Shown: positions 1 to 8,357, counted from the stretch's first letter. The stretch is DNA of 20,577 bases from an uncultured Lachnospiraceae bacterium (GCA_946406305.1 CAMJKC010000008.1:1-20577); one strand, 5' to 3'. The notes: generated by a model not told the origin, from the sequence alone. Made by a program: numbers and translations.

Positions 1-63
1 AATACTCTTGATTTGCATAAAATTATTGCTATTATGAATAAAGAAGAGGAGGCTAAAGAATAA
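1..63 (+). CDS. C-terminal end of a probable NuoK/MrpC-like small membrane subunit (partial)
   Basis: An open frame runs from base 1 to a TAA at 61-63 and encodes 20 residues ending in a charged tail (NTLDLHKIIAIMNKEEEAKE). The stop overlaps the ATG of the next gene by one base (TAATG), and that gene's ribosome binding site (GAGGAGG, about 46-52) lies inside this frame, so the two are translationally coupled. In Mrp, Mbh and complex I-like operons the gene just before the large antiporter-like subunits is usually the NuoK/MrpC-type subunit, whose C-terminus often ends in a short hydrophilic stretch of this kind. The coding frame is seen directly; the family is inferred from position and the short tail. 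The body of the gene lies outside the window. Confidence 0.5.
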   Translation, partial: NTLDLHKIIAIMNKEEEAKE

Positions 64-1577
64 TGGTTACGAATCATATTACAAATTTTGTTCAAAACTT
101 CCCATTCTTTACAATTATACTTTCAATGTTTACTGGTATATTGTGTGCAGCAGCAAAACCAAAGCTTGCAAAGTTTTTATGTATTGGAAATTTAATTGTA
201 TGTGGCGTATTATCATTTTTAACTTTAAGCTTTTGTATGACGACAAAAGCAAGTTATGTATATATGATGGGACATTTCCCAGCTCCTTTTGGAAATGAGA
301 TTAGGTTTGGGGCATTAGAAACATTGATGGCTACAGCATTTTCTATTGTTATGTTATTTTCGCTTGAAGGTGGAATGAAACATATTTTTCATGATGTGAA
401 AGAAGAAAAACAAAATTTCTACTTTTTAATGATGAATTTACTTTATGCTTCACTCCTTGCACTTATATACACAAATGACTTGTTTACAGCATATGTATTT
501 GTAGAAATTAACACACTTACTTCATGCTCAATCGTTATGTTAAAACATAGTAAAGAGACTTTGGTAGCTACCACAAGATCTCTGACTATGATTTTATTTC
601 GCCCTGGTTCCTTCATGATAGGTATAATCAGGCGATATGATATAACTGGACATTTGCTAATGTCAAATATAAAAGAAAGTGTAAATATTCTTGTTTCAAC
701 AGGTAAATATCAATTTCCGCTTGAAATGATTATTTGTTTATTTGCCATAGGTCTTGGAATAAAAGCAGCTTTATATCCATTTCATTCTTGGTTACCTGAT
801 GCTCATGGACAGTCTACATCTGCATCAAGTGCAGTGCTTTCAGGTTTAGTGTTAAAGGGATATATTATTTTATTTATAAAATTAGTTTATAGAGTATTTG
901 GATTATCAGTTATAAATAATTCGCGAGTTTTAAATATACTATTTATATTTGGAATTCTTGCTATGACAATTGGTTCTATCAAGGCAGTAAATGAGAGAGA
1001 TTTAAAACGAATGATAGCTTATTCATCTGTTGCTCAAGTAGGATATATTTTTATGGGAATAGGTCTTGGAACAGAATTTGGAATGGCTGCAGCTTGTTTT
1101 CAAATATTAGTTCATGCATTTACAAAGCCTATGTTATTTAATACTGCAGGTGCTTTTATGGATGAAGCAAATGGTAGTAGAAAGTTTAAAGATTTAAAAG
1201 GTGCTGCAAGAAAAAATATGTATGCTGGAATAGCATTCGCTGTTGGTGCTTTTTCTATGATAGGAATTCCACTATTTGGTGGTTTTGCAGTTAAATACAA
1301 TTTGGCTGTTGCTGCTTTAAGTGTTGATTATAAAAACATTTTGGCACTTATTGCTTTAGTCATAAGTACAGTTTTAAATGCTATATACTATGTGCCAGCA
1401 ATGATGGTATTATTTAAAAAAGATAAAAATACAGAAAAAGTTGTATTTATCCCAGATAAGAAAGATTTTGGTTTTATTATTTCAAATACAGTTTTTATAG
1501 TATGTAATTTTATTTTAGGTATATTTTCATATAAATTTATAGAAATAATATTAGAAGGCCTTAGGCTATTTCAATAA
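63..1577 (+). CDS. Antiporter-like proton/sodium-translocating membrane subunit 1 (NuoN/MrpD-like)
   Basis: 504-residue polytopic membrane protein of the Proton_antipo_M family, which forms the ion-translocating channel subunits of complex I, Mrp antiporters and membrane-bound hydrogenases. The expected key residues are present: Glu148 in the fifth-helix motif (FVEINTL), Lys234 before YPFHSWLPDAH, Lys265 in the SGLVLKG helix, His351 and Lys355 (VHAFTK), and Lys411 in the late broken helix (GGFAVKY). Length is normal for the family. The start overlaps the upstream stop codon. It is first of four tandem paralogues, so it is likely one of several parallel ion channels in one complex. The sixth helix is odd: Arg180-Pro181 and Arg190-Arg191 occupy positions that are Gly, Ala/Gly or hydrophobic in the three paralogues downstream. 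Whether it moves H+ or Na+ cannot be read from sequence. Subfamily assignment is inference. Confidence 0.88.
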   Translation: MVTNHITNFVQNFPFFTIILSMFTGILCAAAKPKLAKFLCIGNLIVCGVLSFLTLSFCMTTKASYVYMMGHFPAPFGNEIRFGALETLMATAFSIVMLFSLEGGMKHIFHDVKEEKQNFYFLMMNLLYASLLALIYTNDLFTAYVFVEINTLTSCSIVMLKHSKETLVATTRSLTMILFRPGSFMIGIIRRYDITGHLLMSNIKESVNILVSTGKYQFPLEMIICLFAIGLGIKAALYPFHSWLPDAHGQSTSASSAVLSGLVLKGYIILFIKLVYRVFGLSVINNSRVLNILFIFGILAMTIGSIKAVNERDLKRMIAYSSVAQVGYIFMGIGLGTEFGMAAACFQILVHAFTKPMLFNTAGAFMDEANGSRKFKDLKGAARKNMYAGIAFAVGAFSMIGIPLFGGFAVKYNLAVAALSVDYKNILALIALVISTVLNAIYYVPAMMVLFKKDKNTEKVVFIPDKKDFGFIISNTVFIVCNFILGIFSYKFIEIILEGLRLFQ

Positions 1578-1597
1578 TATATTGGAGGTTTTATTTT

Positions 1598-3070
1598 ATG
1601 AATGATTTTATATTACTAGTGCCAATTTTGTTTCCAGCAGTTGCAGGATTATTTACGCTATTAATAAAAAAGTTATTTTCAAATAGGAGTTTTAGACAAG
1701 TATATGTATGTGTGGTTTTAATTGCCACTTTAGTTTTAACTATTAATGCATTACTACATGGTGGAACATTAGTGGTTTTTAATTTGACAAGTACACTTCC
1801 TATAAAGTTAAAAGTAGATGAAATGACTTATCTTTTTAATATCTTAGTTTCTGTTATGTGGACTTTAGCTGGTATTTATTCTTTTGAATATATGAAGCAT
1901 GAAGAAAATAATGAGAGTTTTTATTTATTTTATTTACTTACAGAAGCTGTTTTATTAGGATTAGGAATGGCAGCTAACTTTATGACATTGTATTTGTTCT
2001 ATGAATTTATGACATTATTGTCTTTACCACTTGCTCTTCATACAAGAACAAAAGAAGCCATAAGTGGAGGTTTAAAATATTTATTCTATTCAATATTTGG
2101 TGCTTCACTTGCACTTCTTGGATTTTTCTTTATGAATTATTATGGGAATATAGAGTTTGTAAAAGGTGGAACTCTTATAGCATCAAAGGTTGCTAATAAT
2201 GAGGGATTACTTAAAACAATATTCTTTTTGACAATACTTGGTTTCAGTGCTAAAGCTGGTATGTTTCCTTTGCACGGTTGGTTACCATCTGCTCACCCTG
2301 TTGCACCAGCACCTGCATCTGCAGTTTTGTCTGGTGTCATCACAAAAGCTGGTGTGCTTGCTATAATTAGAGTTATTTATTATCAAGTAGGTGTTGATTT
2401 TATAAGAGGAACTTGGGTTCAATATGCTTTTATGATATTGACTTTAATAACAGTATTTATGGGTTCAATGTTAGCTTTTGATGAAAATGTATTAAAGAAA
2501 AGATTAGCTTATAGCTCTGTATCACAAGTTTCTTATGTTTTATTTGGAATATCAACTATGCATCCAATTGGTTTTGTTGGTGCTTTGTTACAAGTTGTAT
2601 TTCACTCTATTACAAAAAATTTATTATTTATGACTGCAGGTAGTATTATTTACAAAACACACAAGACACAAGTTGATGAGTTGAAGGGAATAGGAAAGAA
2701 TATGCCAATAACTATGTGGTGCTTTACAATAGGCGGTCTTGCTCTTGTAGGAATACCACCTATGACTGGCTTTGTAAGTAAATGGTATTTAGCTCAAGGA
2801 GCATTAAATAGTGGTGTATCTATTTTGTCATATGTTGGACCAATAGTTTTACTTGTCAGTGCTCTTCTTACTGCAGGATACTTATTTACAATTTCTATAA
2901 AAGCATTTTTACCTGGTGCTGATTTTGATTATAAAACAGTTAAAAAACAAGATCCAAATTTATATATGATATTACCTATGATTTTACTTGCTGCAGCTTG
3001 TGTAATTCTTGGAACTTATGCAACTCCATTAATTGAATTTTTTAGTAAAATTGCAACAAGCATCATGTAG
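1598..3070 (+). CDS. Antiporter-like proton/sodium-translocating membrane subunit 2 (MrpD/NuoM-like)
   Basis: 490-residue polytopic protein of the same Proton_antipo_M family. The canonical sites are intact: Glu136 in LFYEFMTLLSLP, Lys219 in GFSAKAGMFPLHGWLP, the AHPVAPAPASAVLSG loop, Lys250 (GVITKAG), His336 and Lys340 (FHSITK), and Lys395 in the broken helix (GFVSKWY). The ribosome binding site GGAGG at 1584-1588 sits nine bases before the ATG, and the gap to the upstream gene is only 20 bases. A late cytoplasmic stretch (around 437-455, ending QDPNLYM) is shared with subunit 3, suggesting that these two are recent or functionally close paralogues. Nothing in the key residues suggests loss of function, so this is expected to be an active ion channel in the membrane arm of the complex. 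Confidence 0.9.
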   Translation: MNDFILLVPILFPAVAGLFTLLIKKLFSNRSFRQVYVCVVLIATLVLTINALLHGGTLVVFNLTSTLPIKLKVDEMTYLFNILVSVMWTLAGIYSFEYMKHEENNESFYLFYLLTEAVLLGLGMAANFMTLYLFYEFMTLLSLPLALHTRTKEAISGGLKYLFYSIFGASLALLGFFFMNYYGNIEFVKGGTLIASKVANNEGLLKTIFFLTILGFSAKAGMFPLHGWLPSAHPVAPAPASAVLSGVITKAGVLAIIRVIYYQVGVDFIRGTWVQYAFMILTLITVFMGSMLAFDENVLKKRLAYSSVSQVSYVLFGISTMHPIGFVGALLQVVFHSITKNLLFMTAGSIIYKTHKTQVDELKGIGKNMPITMWCFTIGGLALVGIPPMTGFVSKWYLAQGALNSGVSILSYVGPIVLLVSALLTAGYLFTISIKAFLPGADFDYKTVKKQDPNLYMILPMILLAAACVILGTYATPLIEFFSKIATSIM

Positions 3071-3078
3071 GAGATGTA

Positions 3079-4545
3079 ATGATTATTTTGTTTACAGTAT
3101 TGTTTCCAATTTTAACTGGATTACTATTACCTGTTTTTAAATTTAATAAAAGAAATAGAGAAATTTATTCTCTATTAGTAACAGTTTTAAATAGCATTAT
3201 AATATACTATTTGGTTTTTGGTGGAAATGAATACAGTTTTACAGTGCTTAATTTTTTAGGTAAATTTTCTATAAGTTTTTATAATGATAGTTTATCTAAA
3301 GTGTTTTTAATGTTAATTGCCACACTATGGCCTATAGCTACTTTTTATTCTTTTGAATATATGGAGCATTTAGAAAAAAAAGATTCATTTTTTAAATATT
3401 ATATAATGAATTATGGAATAGCAGTAGGCTTTGCATTGAGTGATAATTTAATTTCAATGTATTTCTTCTATGAACTTTTGACTTTTATGACATTGCCACT
3501 TATTATGCATAATCTTGAAGACAAAAAATCTCTATATGCAGGTCGTGTATATTTAACGGTTTCTATATTAGGTGCCTCAATTGCACTAATGGGAATAATT
3601 ATATTATCAATGTATACAGGGACAGTAAATTTTAGATATGGTGGAATGTTGTCAAACTCAATTCTTGGTGGAAAAGAATTATTATATATTGGATACCTAT
3701 TATGCTTTTTAGGTTTTGGGGTTAAAGCTGCTTTATTTCCTTTTACTTTTTGGTTGCCAATATGTGGTGTTGCACCTACTCCTGTAAGTGCTTTACTTCA
3801 TGCAGTTGCAGTTGTTAAGGCTGGTGTGTTTGCAATTATGAGAGTAGTTTTTTATTCTTTTGGGATTGAATTTTTGAATGGAACTTTAGTTCAAAAAATA
3901 ACAATGGGACTGGCAATATTTACAATTATTTTTGCTTCAATAATGGCAATAAAAGAAAAAAATCTAAAAAAGAGGCTTGCATATTCTACTGCAAGTAACT
4001 TATCATATATGTTATTTGCTATAACACTTATGAATAGTGATGGCTTATATAGTAGTTTGTTACATATGCTTTTTCATGCAATTATGAAAATTAATTTATT
4101 TTTTATTGCAGGAGCTATAATAATATATGCAAAAAAAGAATATGTAAATGATTTAAAAGGGTTAGCTTATAAAATGCCAATATCATTTTTTTGTTTTACA
4201 GTTTCTTCACTTGGCATGATTGGAATACCAATCACTTGTGGCTTTATAAGTAAATTTGCTATTGCTGAAGCAGCAATAAATTCAAATATTTTTTTATCAA
4301 ATATAGGGCTCATAGCGATTGTGATATCCGCAATTTGTACTGCAGTTTATTTACTCCCTATAGTAATTGGAGGGTATTTTCCAGGAGAAAAATTTGATAA
4401 AAGTTTAATTAAAGATGCGAGAGATCCAAATTTATATATGTTAATAACTTTTATAATTTTAACTATAATGATAATTTTCTTTGGACTTTATTCTGGTAGT
4501 TTAGTGGATTTTATAAAAGAAATATCATCTGGTGCGATGATGTAG
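3079..4545 (+). CDS. Antiporter-like proton/sodium-translocating membrane subunit 3 (NuoL/MrpA-type channel motif)
   Basis: 488-residue polytopic Proton_antipo_M protein. Key residues: Glu132 (FYELLTFMTLP), Lys216 (GFGVKAALFPF), Lys247 (AVVKAG), His333 and Lys337 (FHAIMK), and Lys392 (GFISKFA). Its channel loop reads WLPICGVAPTPVSALLHAV, the PTPVSALLHA form typical of NuoL/MrpA-type subunits, whereas the other three paralogues here have AHxx(S/A)xAxASAxLSG forms. The usual Ala-Met or Ala-His after LPx is replaced by Ile-Cys-Gly. GGAG (3070-3073) overlaps the upstream TAG and lies five bases before the ATG, so translation is coupled to subunit 2. It shares a DPNLYM-containing segment near the C-terminus with subunit 2. 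It lacks the long lateral helix extension of true NuoL. Subfamily is uncertain; membership in the complex is well supported by the operon. Confidence 0.88.
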   Translation: MIILFTVLFPILTGLLLPVFKFNKRNREIYSLLVTVLNSIIIYYLVFGGNEYSFTVLNFLGKFSISFYNDSLSKVFLMLIATLWPIATFYSFEYMEHLEKKDSFFKYYIMNYGIAVGFALSDNLISMYFFYELLTFMTLPLIMHNLEDKKSLYAGRVYLTVSILGASIALMGIIILSMYTGTVNFRYGGMLSNSILGGKELLYIGYLLCFLGFGVKAALFPFTFWLPICGVAPTPVSALLHAVAVVKAGVFAIMRVVFYSFGIEFLNGTLVQKITMGLAIFTIIFASIMAIKEKNLKKRLAYSTASNLSYMLFAITLMNSDGLYSSLLHMLFHAIMKINLFFIAGAIIIYAKKEYVNDLKGLAYKMPISFFCFTVSSLGMIGIPITCGFISKFAIAEAAINSNIFLSNIGLIAIVISAICTAVYLLPIVIGGYFPGEKFDKSLIKDARDPNLYMLITFIILTIMIIFFGLYSGSLVDFIKEISSGAMM

Positions 4546-4554
4546 GAGGTTTTT

Positions 4555-6687
4555 GTGAATAATTATGTACTTTTATTTTTAGTGTTATTTCCTTTGCTCT
4601 CAAGTTTTATTTCATACTTAATAGGAAGAGGAAATAAAAATTTGAGAGACTATTTTGTTATGGCAGTATGTGCTATAGATTTAGTTGTTTTGATTTTAAA
4701 TTTTCCAAATATTTATAGTGGGAAGACATTTGAATGTTTTGTACCGAATATTTGTGGCATGACACTTCATCTTCAGTTGGATGGTTTTAGGGTAATATAT
4801 GGAATTATATGTGCATTTATGTGGACCATGACATCAATTTTCTCACATGAGTATTTCCACCATTATAGAAATAGAAATAGATATTATTTCTTTTTGCTTT
4901 TGACATTTGCAGGGACAATGGGAGTATTTTTGTCTGGTGATTTGTTTACCACATTTATATTCTTTGAGATAATGTCAACAGCATCATATATGATGGTTAT
5001 ACATGATGAAAAACCTCAAGCGATGAGAGCAGGAGATACATATCTTGCCATAGGTGTTCTTGGTGGTATGGTAATGCTTATGGGATTGTTTTTGCTTTAC
5101 CATGCTATAGGTACTTTAAGAATAAGTGAGATACATGATAAAGTTTTGCAATGGACTAACAATGGACAAAATGCAAAAAATGTAAGATATATATGGGCAA
5201 GTGCATTATGTATGTTATTTGGATTTGGAGCAAAGTCTGGTATGTTCCCAGTTCACATATGGCTTCCAAAAGCTCACCCTGTTGCACCAGCACCTGCTTC
5301 AGCTCTTCTTTCTGGTATACTTACAAAGTCTGGTGTATTTGGAATATTGATAATTACATCACAGATATTTTTTGGAAATAGTGTATGGGGCAATTTTATA
5401 CTTGCGATAGGAACTATTACAATGTTTCTCGGTGCATTTTTGGCATTATTTTCTGTTGATTTAAAGAGAACACTTGCTTGTTCTTCAATGTCACAAATTG
5501 GTTTTATATTAGTCGCTTGTGGTATGCAAGCTATAATGCCAGGGCATATTGATTTTGCTGCTCGTGGAGCTTTGCTTCATATGGTTAACCATTCAGTATT
5601 TAAGCTTATATTGTTTATGTGTGCAGGCGTGGTGTATATGAATCTACATAAATTGAATTTAAATGATATAAGAGGTTTTGGAAGAGGAAAGTGGTTTTTA
5701 AATATAGCATTTCTTATGGGATATATAGGAATAGCAGGTGTGCCATTTTGGAGTGGATATGTATCAAAGACATTGATACATGATGCAATACTTCATTATT
5801 TACATGAGCTTCATCATGAAGGAGTACATGGATTTTTACAATATGACATATATAGTATAGTTGAGTGGATATTTACGATATCAGGTGGACTTACTTTTGC
5901 ATATATGACTAAGTTATATATTTGTGTATTCTGGGAAAAGAATAAAGATATTCAAATTCAAAAGAAATTTGATTCTATGAATAAAACTTATATGACGACG
6001 CTTTCAAAATTTGCTATTGGACTTAGTGCTATTATACCTCCAATATTTGGATTCACATCAGTTTTAACGAAACAAGTAGTTGAAGATGGAGAAACATTAT
6101 TAGTAAATGATGGTTTAATGGATAGAATAGCAGAGCTTGGAAAAAGTTTTATGGTTCCACTCGGTGAACATATACACGGTTCATATTTGGAGTATTTTTC
6201 AGTTGATTGTGTTACAGGAGCTTTAAAATCTTTAATAATAGGAGCATTAGTGTATTTAATTATTATAAGACCATTATTGATGGTAAAAGATGGAAGAGTA
6301 AGGGTATATGTAAATCGTTGGCCAGATTGGCTTGATTTGGAGAATGCTATATATAGACCATTGCTTATGAAAGTGTTAGTTGGGGTATTGGTATTTATTT
6401 GTAAAATATTAAATCAAGTTGTTGATTTCTTCTATACATACATTTTCAAAATGATTATGATGCCAATATGTAGAATACTTGATAAAGTCATAGATGGAAC
6501 TGTATCAGTAATTAGAGATATTATATTCCAAGCTTTAAATAGCGATAAACAAGGGGAGGCATTTGCTGTTTTGAATGAAGAAAAAAGAAGTTCAAAGATT
6601 GTAAAAGAGATATCAAATAGTTTATCTTTTAGTTTGATACTATTTTGTATAGGTCTTATAGTTGCATTAATTTATTTGTTATTTTAA
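4555..6687 (+). CDS. NuoL/HyfB-like large antiporter subunit with C-terminal extension
   Basis: 710-residue protein with an antiporter-like core (about residues 1-460) and a roughly 250-residue extension. Core sites: Glu138 (FFEIMSTASYM), Lys227 (FGAKSGMFPVHIWLP), AHPVAPAPASALLSG (240-254), Lys258, His346 and Lys350 (NHSVFK), and Lys405 (GYVSKT). The extension holds further membrane helices near 480-500, 553-573, 605-630 and 689-710, with a charged segment between (RVYVNRWPDWLDLENAIYRP, 583-602). In complex I the NuoL extension is a lateral helix bracing the membrane arm; a similar bracing role here is inference. The start is GTG at 4555, chosen because AGGAGG (4545-4550) lies four bases upstream and overlaps the previous stop; no ATG is well placed. 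It is the last of the four pump genes, and a weak hairpin follows. Confidence 0.88.
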   Translation: MNNYVLLFLVLFPLLSSFISYLIGRGNKNLRDYFVMAVCAIDLVVLILNFPNIYSGKTFECFVPNICGMTLHLQLDGFRVIYGIICAFMWTMTSIFSHEYFHHYRNRNRYYFFLLLTFAGTMGVFLSGDLFTTFIFFEIMSTASYMMVIHDEKPQAMRAGDTYLAIGVLGGMVMLMGLFLLYHAIGTLRISEIHDKVLQWTNNGQNAKNVRYIWASALCMLFGFGAKSGMFPVHIWLPKAHPVAPAPASALLSGILTKSGVFGILIITSQIFFGNSVWGNFILAIGTITMFLGAFLALFSVDLKRTLACSSMSQIGFILVACGMQAIMPGHIDFAARGALLHMVNHSVFKLILFMCAGVVYMNLHKLNLNDIRGFGRGKWFLNIAFLMGYIGIAGVPFWSGYVSKTLIHDAILHYLHELHHEGVHGFLQYDIYSIVEWIFTISGGLTFAYMTKLYICVFWEKNKDIQIQKKFDSMNKTYMTTLSKFAIGLSAIIPPIFGFTSVLTKQVVEDGETLLVNDGLMDRIAELGKSFMVPLGEHIHGSYLEYFSVDCVTGALKSLIIGALVYLIIIRPLLMVKDGRVRVYVNRWPDWLDLENAIYRPLLMKVLVGVLVFICKILNQVVDFFYTYIFKMIMMPICRILDKVIDGTVSVIRDIIFQALNSDKQGEAFAVLNEEKRSSKIVKEISNSLSFSLILFCIGLIVALIYLLF

Positions 6688-6704
6688 TATTTAATTTGTA
6701 TAGT

Positions 6705-6720
6705 ACTACATTTTTGTAGT
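6705..6720 (+). other. Small hairpin between pump operon and DUF1576 gene
   Basis: A perfect six-base-pair inverted repeat, ACTACA-TTTT-TGTAGT, lies in the 59-base gap after the NuoL-like gene. The run of T that follows comes only after about a dozen bases (inside AAATTTTTTTGG), so this is a poor intrinsic terminator. It may partly attenuate transcription into the DUF1576 gene, be an RNA-processing site, or be chance in AT-rich DNA. Confidence 0.3.
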
Positions 6721-6746
6721 TCTAAATAAATTTTTTTGGAGGAATT

Positions 6747-8117
6747 ATGGATCAAAAAACTAAAAATGCTAGAATTTTGTTTAAAGTTCTAACAATGTTT
6801 ACAGCAATGTTCTTTGTAATGGCTGTAGTTTATGGTATCATGAATGGTAATTTAAATGATATGATACCTGGTTTTATTAGAATTCTAAAAACTCCATCTC
6901 AATGTACTCAAGATATGTATGGTGTGAGCGTGCCAGGGACATTCTTTAATATGGGAATGTGTTGCTTACTTATGCTTTTATATATTGTATGTTGTGGAGG
7001 AATGAATTCAGTAAACAGTGGAACAGTAGCAGCATTTTTCTTAACAGTGGGATTTTCTTCTTGGGGTATGAATGTTATGAATATGCTTCCACTTATGATA
7101 GGCATGCAAGTTTATGCAGCTATCAAAAAGAAAACACCAGCTTCAATGATGAATCTTGGTATATTCGCAACAGCAATTGCTCCTATCATGTCTGAGGTTG
7201 TATTAAGATGGCCTGGATATGCAGATGGGAATGGTGCTAATATGAGTAATTTGGCTATACAACCACAAGGCTTTATTATTGCTTTTGTTATAGCTATATT
7301 ATTCTGTTTATTCTATCCAGCACTTTGTGCAAAAGCTCCTAATTTCCATTTTGGTTGTGACCTTTTTAATGCAGGACCTCCTGCAGGTTTCCTTTGTCTT
7401 ATGACAATTGGTTTCTTATTTAAGGTTACTAATGTGCCACTTCCATCAAATGGACCTGGTCAATCAGCAGTAGAAGTATTTGAGTTTGTACTTATCGCTT
7501 ATTTGATAGTATTTGTTTTATGCTTTATAATAGGTATGATGATAGACAAAGATGCACTAAAGAATTATGGAAAGTTAATAAAAGATTCTGGTTATGGTTC
7601 TGATTTTATAGATAAATACGGAATTGGAGCAACTCTTATAAATTTTGCAGTATATGGCATATTTATACTTTGTTTCTATACTGTTATGAAATATTGCTTT
7701 GGTGCTAAATTTAGTGGGCCTATAGCAGGCGTAGTATGGTGTGCATTTACTTGGGTTGCAGCTGGTGCTCATCCACTTAATGTTTTACCTATAGGAATTG
7801 GATATGTTCTTATTTCTCTAGTTTCTACAGTTCTCTGTCCACAACTTGGTTTAGGTGCAGATGCAGGTAGACTTGGTATGAGTACAGTTGGAATACTTAT
7901 TGCATTCTCTTATGCAACTGGTATGGCTCCAATATCTGGTAAATATGGTGTAATATGGGGAATAATAGCTGGTATGATGCACTTTGCTATAGTTACATTA
8001 ATACCATTACAATATGATTTCTTCAACTACTATAATGGAGGATTTACAGCAGGTGTAGTTTCTTTTGTACTTGTTCCATTTATAGAACATTATTGGCCAA
8101 AATTAGCAGAAAAATAG
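6747..8117 (+). CDS. DUF1576 family integral membrane protein with two-fold internal repeat
   Basis: 456-residue, very hydrophobic protein with many predicted membrane helices and no cleavable signal. I recognise the DUF1576 family, whose function is not established. Two halves about 232 residues apart resemble each other: YGVSVPGTFFN (58-68) matches YGIGATLINF (291-300), and SGTVAAFF...NVMNMLPLMIGMQVY (91-123) matches SGPIAGVV...HPLNVLPIGIGYVLI (323-356). ATAIAPIM (141-148) also matches ATGMAPIS (390-397), and DLFNAGPPAGF (205-215) matches NYYNGGFTAGV (428-437). Such a repeat is common in transporters, so a transport or channel role is a reasonable inference. GGAGG at 6737-6741 precedes the ATG. 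The gene follows the ion-pump operon on the same strand with a 59-base gap and ends at a strong terminator, so it is probably cotranscribed with the pump genes. Confidence 0.82.
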   Translation: MDQKTKNARILFKVLTMFTAMFFVMAVVYGIMNGNLNDMIPGFIRILKTPSQCTQDMYGVSVPGTFFNMGMCCLLMLLYIVCCGGMNSVNSGTVAAFFLTVGFSSWGMNVMNMLPLMIGMQVYAAIKKKTPASMMNLGIFATAIAPIMSEVVLRWPGYADGNGANMSNLAIQPQGFIIAFVIAILFCLFYPALCAKAPNFHFGCDLFNAGPPAGFLCLMTIGFLFKVTNVPLPSNGPGQSAVEVFEFVLIAYLIVFVLCFIIGMMIDKDALKNYGKLIKDSGYGSDFIDKYGIGATLINFAVYGIFILCFYTVMKYCFGAKFSGPIAGVVWCAFTWVAAGAHPLNVLPIGIGYVLISLVSTVLCPQLGLGADAGRLGMSTVGILIAFSYATGMAPISGKYGVIWGIIAGMMHFAIVTLIPLQYDFFNYYNGGFTAGVVSFVLVPFIEHYWPKLAEK

Positions 8118-8133
8118 TAAGTAATATGTATAT

Positions 8134-8173
8134 AAAAAAATGGTTATATTAAAACAATATAACCATTTTTTTT
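8134..8173 (+). terminator. Rho-independent terminator closing the pump/DUF1576 operon
   Basis: A perfect ten-base-pair stem (TGGTTATATT at 8141-8150 with AATATAACCA at 8156-8165) and a five-base loop AAAAC are followed by T8 (8166-8173). An A7 run before the stem (8134-8140) extends the pairing and would let it also work on the opposite strand. It starts 16 bases after the DUF1576 stop codon. Confidence 0.93.
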
Positions 8174-8183
8174 ATTAAAATAT

Positions 8184-8212
8184 TTGAAAAAATTTTTTAT
8201 ATCATTTATAAT
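8184..8212 (+). promoter_or_regulatory. Candidate sigma-A promoter (distal) for the lipoprotein gene
   Basis: TTGAAA (8184-8189), a 17-base spacer and a perfect TATAAT (8207-8212) lie directly after the terminator. Transcription from here would give a leader of about 165 bases before the lipoprotein ATG at 8383. Within that leader I see no convincing small ORF and no riboswitch I can name. The A+T richness of the region raises the chance of false hits, but this match is near consensus. Confidence 0.65.
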
Positions 8213-8328
8213 AGTAAAAGTATATAAATTTTATGAAAAGTATTTAGAAACTGCGAATAAGATGTTGGAAGTGATATTAGAATATAAATTTTGAGTTTTT
8301 AAATTCATACATTGTTCAATAAATATAC

Positions 8329-8357
8329 TTGAAAAAATTATTAAATATTGATAGAAT
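8329..8357 (+). promoter_or_regulatory. Candidate sigma-A promoter (proximal) for the lipoprotein gene
   Basis: TTGAAA (8329-8334), a 17-base spacer and TAGAAT (8352-8357) end 25 bases before the ATG at 8383. GGAG at 8374-8377 is the ribosome binding site. It shares the 11-base string TTGAAAAAATT with the distal promoter at 8184, so the two look like tandem copies of one promoter type. Confidence 0.6.

Noticed and set aside
1112..1300. Short antisense frames inside the pump, hydrogenase, metG and other genes
   Set aside because: They lie opposite well-supported genes, have no binding sites or family signatures, and are expected by chance in AT-rich DNA.
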